From NCBI GenBank assembly GCA_964579205.1, contig CAZOFH010000008.1, forward strand, positions 1 through 43,614: 43,614 bases of DNA, given 5' to 3'. Made by a program: the position numbers and the translations under genes. The number at the start of each line of letters is the position of its first letter. Positions within the stretch are counted from its first letter, which is position 1. This document shows positions 33,675 through 40,994 of the stretch, in pieces. The stretch is from UBA7867 sp964579205. GTDB taxonomy: Bacteria; Bacillota; Clostridia; Christensenellales; UBA1242. Below the pieces are notes generated by a model. The model made no database searches. It worked only from the letters and a program-made list of their open reading frames with translations, and was not told the origin of the DNA.

Positions 33675-36097
33675 TATTTTGATTCCTTGTTTTCCTGTGT
33701 TACTTCGTCCCAGTCATCAGCCTCGCTAGGTCGTGGCATTTTGTCCAACGCATATTCTAGCACCTCATCGATGTGAGTAGCAGTCTTGATGACTAGCCTA
33801 TTCTTTACCTCATCAGGCAAATCGCGCAAATCAGGCTCATTGTCCTTTGGAATAATGCAAAGTTTGACCCCGGCTCTATCCGCAGCAATCAATTTGTCAC
33901 GCACACCGCCGATAGGCAATACCCGCCCACGGATGCTGATCTCACCCGTCATAGCGACATTAGGCTTGGTAGGGATACCTGTGAGCGCGGATACTACCGC
34001 GGTAGTCATAGCGATACCCGCACTAGGTCCATTCACCCCTCCTGATACAGGTGCTACATGCACGTGCACAATATTATTATTGATGACTTTTTTGCTAATG
34101 CCCCAATCGCGCGCCCTAGATTTTACTAGGGTATATACCTGCTCGACAGATTCTTTCATCATATCCCCAGGGAGCCCTGTGAGTCTAATCTCAGGCTTGC
34201 CTAATGACAGGGTAGCCTCGATGAGCAGCACTTTGCCAGTGATTTCGCCCAAAACAGCCAGCCCTACCACTTCTCCTACTGCGCCAGCCTTGTAGATATC
34301 CAAATCTTTGACACGGTCGTGACCCAAGTAGTCCTCAACATTGTCTACGCAAATATCCCTAAATTTTTCACCAGTCACCACAAATGTAGCATATTTCCTA
34401 GCGATAGCAGCGATACGCCTCTCCAGGCTCCTCACACCACCCTCAAAGGTGTATTCTGAGATAATTTTTCTGATCAGTTCATCATCAAGGTTAATCGTAC
34501 CTTTTTTGAGCCCTGCCCCTGCCTCAGCCTTTGGAATAAGGTAGTTTTTGGCAATCTCCATTTTCTCAAACTCGGTATAAGAGCGAAGCGAAATAATCTC
34601 CATCCTATCTCTCAGAGCATATGGGATGCCATTTATATCGTTGGCAGTCAGGACAAACATTACTTGACTAAGGTCATAAGGCAACTCCAAAAAAGAATCC
34701 TTAAAGTGGTCATTCTGCGCAGGGTCTAGCACCTCTAATAGCGCACTAGCAGGGTCGCCACGAGCGTCACTAGTCATTTTGTCGATTTCGTCGAGCAAGA
34801 ATACAGGGTTTATGGTACCAGCCTGCTTCATCCCTGCCAAAATCCTACCACACATAGCCCCTACATATGTCCTACGGTGACCGCGAATAGTACTCTCGTC
34901 ATTGACACCGCCTAGGCTAACCTGCACAAATTTGCGCCCCATAGCATTGGCAATCGACTTTGCAATAGATGTCTTACCAACGCCCGGAGGGCCTACCAGA
35001 CAGATAATCTGCGCATTGACACGATTGGTCAATTTTATCACTGCCAAAGTCTCTAAAATGCGCTCTTTTACCTTGTCTAGCGCATAATGCTCGTTGTTGA
35101 GGATTTCTTTTGCCTTATTGATATCAATATTATCCTCAGTCTTTTGCGTCCACGGCAATTCCAAAACAGTCTCTACAAAATTGCGAATATAGCCTAGTTC
35201 TGGCGAACCAAACGGCAATTTTGCCATACGATTGATTTCTTTGATAACCTTTTCTTCACTATCCTTGGGCATACCCAATTCTTTGACTTTGCGGATAAAC
35301 TCTTCATTCTCGTCCACCTCGCCATTCAATTCGTCATTGATAACGTGCAGCTGCTCGCGCAAAAACATCTCTTTTTGCGATTTTTGCAAATTTTGGTTTA
35401 CCTTTTCGTCGATTTCTCTACGCAATTCAATCTTTTGCTCAAACTTGCGAGTCAGCTCGAGCAAACGGTGCAATCTCACCTCTACATCGAGTTCTTGCAA
35501 AAATTCATTCTGAGTCATAGCATCGTCTGGAGCAAGCAAGTGCACCAATGCATCAGCAAACTCGCTAGGATTGAGATCTGCATCGAGCAAATTCATCTTG
35601 ATAGTGGGTGGCAGCATCCGCTCGCGGACCAAGTCGCCCAAAATCCCCTTGATATTATCTAGCGTCTGAAAGGTTAGTTCGGTCGAATTGTTGATCTCTT
35701 GAGCCACTACGCCCTCTACACTGAGACTCGGAGTCTTGAGGAAATTGCCCACACTTACCCTATCCACTCCTGTCACCATTATACGCACATCGGCACCATT
35801 GTTGGTCAAACGCTTGATAGTACATAGACAGCCGATAGGACAAATCTCGCTGAGTTTGATTTCTGCAGCGTTGTCACGGCTAGCGACTATTACTATCTGC
35901 TCGCCCTTGTCAAAAGACTCACGCATACTGCTGGTCTCTAGGTCATTATTTATATCACAAGTGATATTCACCCCAGGTACGGGTACAATATTAGACAGAT
36001 ACAAAGCATTGTATCTTTTGGCTAGGCGTGGGGCTGTACTGTCGCGCACGCTCATCGCCTGATCATCAATTATTTTGTTGTCATCATTCTGTTGCAT
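33674..36097 (-). CDS. lon: Lon ATP-dependent protease
   Basis: 807 residues. N-terminal LON substrate domain (about 35-215), coiled-coil linker, AAA+ module with Walker A GPPGVGKTS (369-377) and Walker B FLLDEIDKM, and a protease domain with the Ser-Lys dyad: Ser692 in GPSAGIAM and Lys735 in GVRDKLIAA. The 43-residue spacing matches E. coli Lon (679/722). It degrades misfolded and regulatory proteins in the cytoplasm. AGGAG lies 11 bases before ATG 36097. First gene of lon-ysxC-recD2-comF. Confidence 0.98.
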   Translation of the reverse strand: MQQNDDNKIIDDQAMSVRDSTAPRLAKRYNALYLSNIVPVPGVNITCDINNDLETSSMRESFDKGEQIVIVASRDNAAEIKLSEICPIGCLCTIKRLTNNGADVRIMVTGVDRVSVGNFLKTPSLSVEGVVAQEINNSTELTFQTLDNIKGILGDLVRERMLPPTIKMNLLDADLNPSEFADALVHLLAPDDAMTQNEFLQELDVEVRLHRLLELTRKFEQKIELRREIDEKVNQNLQKSQKEMFLREQLHVINDELNGEVDENEEFIRKVKELGMPKDSEEKVIKEINRMAKLPFGSPELGYIRNFVETVLELPWTQKTEDNIDINKAKEILNNEHYALDKVKERILETLAVIKLTNRVNAQIICLVGPPGVGKTSIAKSIANAMGRKFVQVSLGGVNDESTIRGHRRTYVGAMCGRILAGMKQAGTINPVFLLDEIDKMTSDARGDPASALLEVLDPAQNDHFKDSFLELPYDLSQVMFVLTANDINGIPYALRDRMEIISLRSYTEFEKMEIAKNYLIPKAEAGAGLKKGTINLDDELIRKIISEYTFEGGVRSLERRIAAIARKYATFVVTGEKFRDICVDNVEDYLGHDRVKDLDIYKAGAVGEVVGLAVLGEITGKVLLIEATLSLGKPEIRLTGLPGDMMKESVEQVYTLVKSRARDWGISKKVINNNIVHVHVAPVSGGVNGPSAGIAMTTAVVSALTGIPTKPNVAMTGEISIRGRVLPIGGVRDKLIAADRAGVKLCIIPKDNEPDLRDLPDEVKNRLVIKTATHIDEVLEYALDKMPRPSEADDWDEVTQENKESK

Positions 36098-36136
36098 TAT
36101 TTACATTTCTCCTAATTGCTCTAAAATTAGTAATTA

Positions 36137-36165
36137 AGTATAACTTAAAAACAAAAAAAAATCAA
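36137..36165 (-). promoter_or_regulatory. lon promoter overlapping the glmS terminator
   Basis: Minus strand: -35 TTGATT (36160-36165), 17 bases, -10 TATACT (36137-36142). The -35 box is the 3' arm of the upstream terminator stem, so the two signals share sequence. No CIRCE or CtsR-type heat-shock site was recognised. Confidence 0.65.
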
Positions 36166-36181
36166 CAGTTTTTGTTGATTT
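36152..36181 (-). terminator. Terminator of gpr-murI-glmS
   Basis: Minus strand: perfect 8-bp stem AAATCAAC (36174-36181) / GTTGATTT (36159-36166), 7-base loop, then a run of T residues. It begins 4 bases after the glmS stop. Confidence 0.85.
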
Positions 36182-36185
36182 CCTT

Positions 36186-37991
36186 TTATTCGACAGTGAC
36201 CGACTTTGCCAAGTTTCTCGGTTTGTCTGGGTCGATGCCTTTTTTTTGGGCTACATAGAGGGTCAACTCTTGCAGTGGCTTGACTGCGATTAGTGGGCTA
36301 AATAGGCTGCCAATTTTGGGCAATTTGACGAATGCTGCTACTTCATTTTTGAGTTCCAAAAACGGGCTAAATAATATTACCTTTGCCCCGCGAGAATTAA
36401 GTTCGTGAATATTGTTGAGCATTTTGTCGATGAGATGCTCTTGTGTAAGTACTGCCACCACCACGCTATTTTTGTCTATGAGAGCGAGCGAACCGTGCTT
36501 GAGTTCGCCACCCGCCAGCGCCTCACAATGGACGTAGCAGACCTCTTTGAGTTTGAGCGCCCCCTCCATAGCGACAAAATAATCCAGCCCACGCCCGACA
36601 AAAAATATGCTACGCTGCGCCGCCACGAGATCAATTACCCCCTCGAGTTTTGGGTAATATTTCCTGTGCCGATTGCGCACCAAAGCGTTGATGACGTCTT
36701 GGGTGCAAAAGTGTATCTTTTTGCTTTCCATCCGCGCCAAATACTGCACCAGCACATACCCCATACCTAGTTGGGCAAGATACGCCTTGGTCGACGCTAC
36801 CGACACCTCCACCCCTGCCCGGGTGAGCAGGTACCTGTCGGCAATTTGCGCGATCCTGCTATGAGCCACATTGGTTATCGCTAGCGTCATTGCGCCTAGA
36901 TTTTTGCATAATTCCACACAGCCCAAAGTATCCGCAGTCTCCCCGCTTTGACTGATAAAAATGCATAGGCTATTCTCACCGATTAGCGGTCGATTGTACT
37001 TGAATTCACTCGCAAAATCCAGACTCACTGGGCGCCTGAGTTCGTGCTCGATGAGGTATTTTAGCACTCTGCCTGCGTGCAGAGCAGTGCCGCACGCGAC
37101 GATATGTATATCCTTTTTGTGTTTGATCAGGTCAAAACTCAGGCTAGTGGCGATTTCTTTTTGCCCAAGTTTGATAGTCTCGATCGCTGCAGCCGCGCCC
37201 TCGGCGATTTCCTTTTCGAGATAGGACGAATACTTGTTGAGTTGTACCGAGTCGACCTTGGCTACCAGTGGCAAAAGAGCGATTTTCTTTCGCTTTTTGT
37301 TAACATCGAAAACGCAGATTTCCTCTCCACTAATATAGCCAAACTCATTGTCTAGCAGATGATACACGCTATTGCATTTGCCGACCAATGCCAGCACATC
37401 ACTAGCCAAATAATTGCCATTTTTACCTCGTCCGAGAATGAGCGGACTGCTCGTTTTGGCAAAAAATATCTTGTCCTCTATTCCTTTTATTATTATAGCC
37501 AGCGCAAAGGTACCTTTCACCTTGCCAAAGAGACTGCCTATCACTCTCAATACCGCACTCTCGCTCACCGTTTTGCACTTATTCAATTCCTTGCCTAGCC
37601 ACTGCGCCAATACCTCGGTATCCGTTTGGCTAAAGAATTGACAGCCGCCCCGTTGTAGCCCCGCTCGGATAATCTCATAATTGTCGATTATCCCGTTGTG
37701 CACTACCGCCACCGTCCTAGCCTCATCGGTGTGCGGATGCGCATTTTGGATAGTCGGCTTGCCATGAGTCGCCCAACGGGTATGCCCAATGACGGCTTTT
37801 ATAAAGGGCTCTTTTTTGATTTTTTGGGTCAAATTCTGCAGTTTACCTACCGCGCGAATTACCTTGATTTTGTTCTTTTCTACATACGCAATGCCACTCG
37901 AATCATATCCCCGATATTCTAGCCTAAATAGACAGTCTAGCACATCGCCGACAGCGCGCTCGCTGCCCACACATCCACCGATTCCACACAT
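36186..37991 (-). CDS. glmS: Glutamine-fructose-6-phosphate aminotransferase (isomerizing)
   Basis: 601 residues. It makes glucosamine 6-phosphate, the first step towards UDP-GlcNAc and peptidoglycan. I start at ATG 37991: MCGIGG places the catalytic cysteine at position 2, as required, and GGGAGG lies just upstream inside murI. Glutaminase domain: LEYRGYDSSG, GHTRWATHG. Two SIS isomerase domains follow (CGTALHAG, SQSGETADT, STKAYLAQ), and the conserved end DKPRNLAKSVTVE. One base separates it from murI, and no glmS ribozyme leader is present, so control by glucosamine 6-phosphate through that ribozyme is not used here. Confidence 0.98.
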   Translation of the reverse strand: MCGIGGCVGSERAVGDVLDCLFRLEYRGYDSSGIAYVEKNKIKVIRAVGKLQNLTQKIKKEPFIKAVIGHTRWATHGKPTIQNAHPHTDEARTVAVVHNGIIDNYEIIRAGLQRGGCQFFSQTDTEVLAQWLGKELNKCKTVSESAVLRVIGSLFGKVKGTFALAIIIKGIEDKIFFAKTSSPLILGRGKNGNYLASDVLALVGKCNSVYHLLDNEFGYISGEEICVFDVNKKRKKIALLPLVAKVDSVQLNKYSSYLEKEIAEGAAAAIETIKLGQKEIATSLSFDLIKHKKDIHIVACGTALHAGRVLKYLIEHELRRPVSLDFASEFKYNRPLIGENSLCIFISQSGETADTLGCVELCKNLGAMTLAITNVAHSRIAQIADRYLLTRAGVEVSVASTKAYLAQLGMGYVLVQYLARMESKKIHFCTQDVINALVRNRHRKYYPKLEGVIDLVAAQRSIFFVGRGLDYFVAMEGALKLKEVCYVHCEALAGGELKHGSLALIDKNSVVVAVLTQEHLIDKMLNNIHELNSRGAKVILFSPFLELKNEVAAFVKLPKIGSLFSPLIAVKPLQELTLYVAQKKGIDPDKPRNLAKSVTVE

Positions 37992-37992
37992 A

Positions 37993-38784
37993 TTACACCT
38001 CCCGCAATATTCCCCACGCAACCTCTAGATTTTTTTGCTTGCTCTTGTCATTGGTAAAAAAACGCACCTGCCCAGCGCCTTTTTCTGGACGGCAGACTTC
38101 CTTTAGCCTAGTAGCGACGCCCAAATTACCATTGATGCACGGCACCCCCACAATGCCAGAAAGCATAGCCTCTATATAGGTGTAGTGCGTACAGCCCGTG
38201 ACTAGACAGTCTATTTTGCCTTTGAGAGGGGTCAGGTTGCGCACCAAATTCGCCCGCACTCGCCCCAAATCGGCAATATTCTTTTCTATTAGACTAGCCA
38301 GAGTGCTTTGCGGCAAAAGTAGCAGATTTTCCCCTTTTTGACGCTTTGTGCTACGCACTAGACGGTTAAATCTAATAGTATTTGGGGTGGCGATTAGCCC
38401 TACACGCGCATAGCCTCGGTCAAAAGCCACCCTGATAGCAGGCTCAGTGCCGACGAATTCTACCCCACTTATCCGTTCGCGCAACGCCGACAGCGCCACA
38501 CTGGTAGCAGTATTGCACGCGACCACCACCACTCCTGTGCCGAATTTCCGCACCAAGTACCCAATCTCGGATACCACGCAGTCGATGAGTTTGCTCGCAT
38601 CCAATCCGCCCAGCGGCATATGCTGATAATCAGCGTAATAGTAGTAGTCTAGGCTTGGGCAAATTTTCATCGCGCAATCCAGTATTGCCAGACCACCTAT
38701 GCCCGAATCGTAAAACAAAACTTTTGATTTTGATAATTTTTTTGACACGATATTATCTATGAATCTTTCGCCGATTTTGCGCAT
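37993..38784 (-). CDS. murI: Glutamate racemase
   Basis: 263 residues. It converts L- to D-glutamate for peptidoglycan. Both catalytic cysteines are present: C90 in VACNTATS and C198 in TGCTHY. FYDSGIGGL matches the N-terminal substrate motif. The usual CTHYP reads CTHYT, a small departure. No clear ribosome site precedes ATG 38784; it lies 11 bases after gpr and may be translated by coupling, or start at GTG codon 13. The first ~20 residues are longer than in most family members, which fits a later start. Part of gpr-murI-glmS. Confidence 0.93.
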   Translation of the reverse strand: MRKIGERFIDNIVSKKLSKSKVLFYDSGIGGLAILDCAMKICPSLDYYYYADYQHMPLGGLDASKLIDCVVSEIGYLVRKFGTGVVVVACNTATSVALSALRERISGVEFVGTEPAIRVAFDRGYARVGLIATPNTIRFNRLVRSTKRQKGENLLLLPQSTLASLIEKNIADLGRVRANLVRNLTPLKGKIDCLVTGCTHYTYIEAMLSGIVGVPCINGNLGVATRLKEVCRPEKGAGQVRFFTNDKSKQKNLEVAWGILREV

Positions 38785-38795
38785 AAAATAACAAA

Positions 38796-39608
38796 TTAAG
38801 TGTATTTTTGATAATTTTTGCCGTGAATTGCCTCATTTAGCGCCTCGGCAATGACTTTTGAGCAGGTCTGCGTGTAAAAGTCGATTTCTTTGGGCGTCAG
38901 CACAATATCAGGCAAATCGTCTAGTTGGCTAAAATTTTTTGCATTTATCATCATCGGCACCCCGAGTGTGATGACATCTACGCCAAGAGTGGATTTGTTG
39001 AGTACTTGATTTTTGTTACCTACCCCAGCACCGGGGCAAATAGAGGTATCGCTCAGTTGAAAACTATTGCCTATCCTCGCATAGTTGCGCGCTGTCAATG
39101 CGTCAATTATGATAACTACTTTTGGTCGGACAACCTCGACAGCGCCTCGCACTAGGTCAAAGGTCGGTATGCCATTCATACCACTCACCCCGGGGATTAA
39201 GCACGCCATATCACCCAAATTTTGCCTAAGATAGACTGGCAGATTGTGCGTGGCAAAAAGATTTTTGATTACCCGCGCCCCGAGACTGTCCGCCACAACA
39301 AAGGCATTGCCTAGCCCTACGACCAAAACGGTAAATGGCTCGCTCGCCTTAGGCAAAAATGAACGCAACTCGGCACATAGTAGATTCGCTACATATCGCC
39401 TAGCCTTGCTATATGAGTGAATAATCGGCGAGATAAGTATGGTAGAATACCGCCCTGCTTCTTTTTGATACCGCTCCATTTCGCGCTTGTCGGTAATACG
39501 CGCTCTATAGATTTTCGCCCCAAAACTCCCTCGATATTCCACCCGACCTAGCACCCCATCATCCGCACTATCGCAAATTTGCTCATCAATTAAATCGCTA
39601 AAAATCAT
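38796..39608 (-). CDS. gpr: Spore germination protease GPR
   Basis: 270 residues, shorter than the ~370 of Bacillus. GPR cuts small acid-soluble spore proteins during germination. Family motifs: VVGLGN and DSLG (for TPDALG), PGVSGMNGIPT, IIIDALTARNYARIGNSFQLSDT, PGAGVGNK and LGVDVITLGVPMMI. GAGGAGA precedes ATG 39608. It suggests the organism forms, or descends from, spore formers. No sigma-G-type promoter was found upstream, and spoIIP, which often follows gpr, is absent; here gpr instead leads two wall-precursor genes. The related DUF1256/YyaC family is less likely given the full GPR motif set. Confidence 0.9.
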   Translation of the reverse strand: MIFSDLIDEQICDSADDGVLGRVEYRGSFGAKIYRARITDKREMERYQKEAGRYSTILISPIIHSYSKARRYVANLLCAELRSFLPKASEPFTVLVVGLGNAFVVADSLGARVIKNLFATHNLPVYLRQNLGDMACLIPGVSGMNGIPTFDLVRGAVEVVRPKVVIIIDALTARNYARIGNSFQLSDTSICPGAGVGNKNQVLNKSTLGVDVITLGVPMMINAKNFSQLDDLPDIVLTPKEIDFYTQTCSKVIAEALNEAIHGKNYQKYT

Positions 39609-39657
39609 TTTTCTCTCCTCTTTTTATGATTATTTACAAAAAATTGCGCAATAACTC

Positions 39658-39686
39658 TTGCCAAATCAAAAAATTTGTGATAGACT
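39658..39686 (+). promoter_or_regulatory. rpsT promoter
   Basis: Plus strand: -35 TTGCCA (39658-39663), 17 bases, -10 TAGACT (39681-39686) preceded by TGA (extended -10). It diverges from gpr. Confidence 0.65.
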
Positions 39687-39724
39687 AAATGAGTAACAAA
39701 AATTTAACATTAGGAGATAATACA

Positions 39725-39997
39725 GTGGCAAACATCAAATCACAGAAAAAAAGAATCGTTACTAGTGAAGCCGCTCGTTTGGCTAACAAGTCCAAGAAGT
39801 CTCGTATCGCTACCGAAATTCGCAAGTTCCGTGAGCAAATAACTGCCAAAGAATTTGCACAGGCTGATGCAACTCTTAGAGAAATCGTTAGTTTGATTGA
39901 CCGCGCTAGACTAGATAATGTATATCACGCAAACACTGCTTCTCGCAAGAAGGCAAACCTTGCTCGTGAATTGTACAATGCAAAGAATGCGGCATAA
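39725..39997 (+). CDS. rpsT: 30S ribosomal protein S20
   Basis: 90 residues, start (V/M)ANIKSQKKRIVTSEAA, basic and helical as in S20, ending in a conserved LARELYNAK-type helix. I choose GTG 39725 because AGGAG (39712-39716) lies 8 bases upstream and the family starts MANIKS; an in-frame ATG at 39689 would add 12 unrelated residues and overlap the transcript start. A single-gene unit closed by a terminator. S20 near lepA and gpr is usual in Firmicutes; here it adjoins gpr. Confidence 0.97.
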   Translation: MANIKSQKKRIVTSEAARLANKSKKSRIATEIRKFREQITAKEFAQADATLREIVSLIDRARLDNVYHANTASRKKANLARELYNAKNAA

Positions 39998-40002
39998 TTA
40001 CG

Positions 40003-40027
40003 ACCTCCCCTATCAGGAGGTTTTTTT
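40003..40027 (+). terminator. rpsT terminator
   Basis: ACCTCC (40003-40008) / GGAGGT (40016-40021) with 7-base loop and seven T residues. The next gene starts only 24 bases later and may partly depend on read-through. Confidence 0.8.
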
Positions 40028-40050
40028 ACATAAAAATAAGGAGATAAATT

Positions 40051-40791
40051 ATGAAATTAATACTCAATGCGGACGATTTTGGGCTGAGCCCTAGCGTAAA
40101 CCGCGGCATCATCGAATGTATCGAGGAGGGACTAGTCACTAGTACTACTATGATGATGAATACCCCTTATACCGACGAGGCTATCCGCCTCGCCAAAGAG
40201 CATAATCTAAAAAATGTTGGCATCCACCTCAATCTAACATATGGCAAATCTGTCTTGCCCAGTGACCAAGTGCCGAGTCTGGTAGACGAAAACGGCGTCT
40301 TTCACTATGTGTGTATGCTGGGCTACTACACACAATATTTGGATGCCAAAAAGGAATTGCGCGCCCAGATAGAAAAATTTTTGGATAGCGGGCTCGTACC
40401 TACCCATATCGACCACCACCACTACTTCAACGAAATCCCAAACATTCTCAAGGCATATCACGAATTGGCGCAAGAATATCACTTGCCAGTGCGCAGTATG
40501 GACGAAAATGCTAAAGATTTGGCGCGTCAAAACGGGCTCAAGACTACCGACGAGTTTAGTTTTGCTTTTCACGGCAACGGCGTGGATATCAGCACTTTTG
40601 ACGTCCTAAAGACTCTGTTTTGGGGCAAGGATATCTCACTAGAAATCTTGACCCACACGGGCTACATAGACGACTACACCCGCACCCAGACCAATTACCT
40701 CCGCCGCGAAGACGAAATCGCCGTCCTCCGTCAAGCCAAGCAGGCAGGCTACTTTGATGACATCGACCTCATCACCTTCACCGACCTATAA
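40051..40791 (+). CDS. ChbG/YdjC-family carbohydrate deacetylase
   Basis: 246 residues. Family members remove an acetyl group from chito-oligosaccharide phosphates or related sugars with a divalent metal. Motifs: NADDFG (6-11), VGIHLNLT (H59), THIDHHHYF (H119, D121, H122-124) and a late HTGY. No signal peptide, so it acts in the cytoplasm on imported sugars. AAGGAG lies 7 bases before the ATG. No sugar transporter or phosphotransferase genes adjoin it, so the substrate (perhaps diacetylchitobiose phosphate) is inferred from family only. Confidence 0.93.
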   Translation: MKLILNADDFGLSPSVNRGIIECIEEGLVTSTTMMMNTPYTDEAIRLAKEHNLKNVGIHLNLTYGKSVLPSDQVPSLVDENGVFHYVCMLGYYTQYLDAKKELRAQIEKFLDSGLVPTHIDHHHYFNEIPNILKAYHELAQEYHLPVRSMDENAKDLARQNGLKTTDEFSFAFHGNGVDISTFDVLKTLFWGKDISLEILTHTGYIDDYTRTQTNYLRREDEIAVLRQAKQAGYFDDIDLITFTDL

Positions 40792-40845
40792 CCCACATAC
40801 CACATCCCTTTATCACATAATAAAGCAATTCAATTAAGCAAATTC

Positions 40846-40875
40846 AAAAAAGCGACCGAAAAGGTCGCCTTTTTT
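40846..40875 (+). terminator. Terminator of the deacetylase gene
   Basis: AAAAAAGCGACC / GGTCGC-c-TTTTTT: 6 G-C-rich pairs (40852-40857 with 40863-40868), continued by A-T pairs across one bulge. It shares its GCGACC stem with the tmcAL terminator at 24338. Confidence 0.85.
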
Positions 40876-40884
40876 GTCTTTATC

Positions 40885-40938
40885 ATTTAGAGGGTAGACA
40901 GTACCCGTGGAATCTGTGAGGCAACGGCAAACCCAAAA
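40885..40938 (+). other. Intergenic structured element, copy B
   Basis: ATTTAGA (40885-40891), then a 5-bp hairpin GGGTA / TACCC (40892-40906), then GTGGAATC (40907-40914) and a purine-rich tail ending ACCCAAAA. The flanks equal those of copy A at 24374, while the hairpin differs in sequence but not in place. It lies between two terminators, so it could be an independent small RNA; no convincing own promoter was found. Strand is uncertain. Confidence 0.4.
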
Positions 40939-40941
40939 CGG

Positions 40942-40966
40942 AAAAGACCCAGTGGGTCTTTTTGTT
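40942..40966. terminator. Bidirectional terminator before the right-hand surface gene end
   Basis: Perfect 9-bp stem AAAAGACCC (40942-40950) / GGGTCTTTT (40954-40962), 3-base loop. It can end the minus-strand surface gene, and on the plus strand has a further T run that would end a transcript crossing element B. Confidence 0.75.
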
Positions 40967-40994
40967 TCTCTTTTATTGGATTACTCTATCATTT

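Noticed and set aside
37992..38021. glmS start upstream of MCGIGG
   Set aside because: The catalytic cysteine must follow the first Met; the upstream codons lie within murI.
37985..38060. glmS ribozyme
   Set aside because: Only one base separates murI and glmS, and the sequence is murI coding; no ribozyme core.
39689..39724. Earlier ATG for rpsT
   Set aside because: Adds non-conserved residues, and the ribosome site fits GTG 39725.
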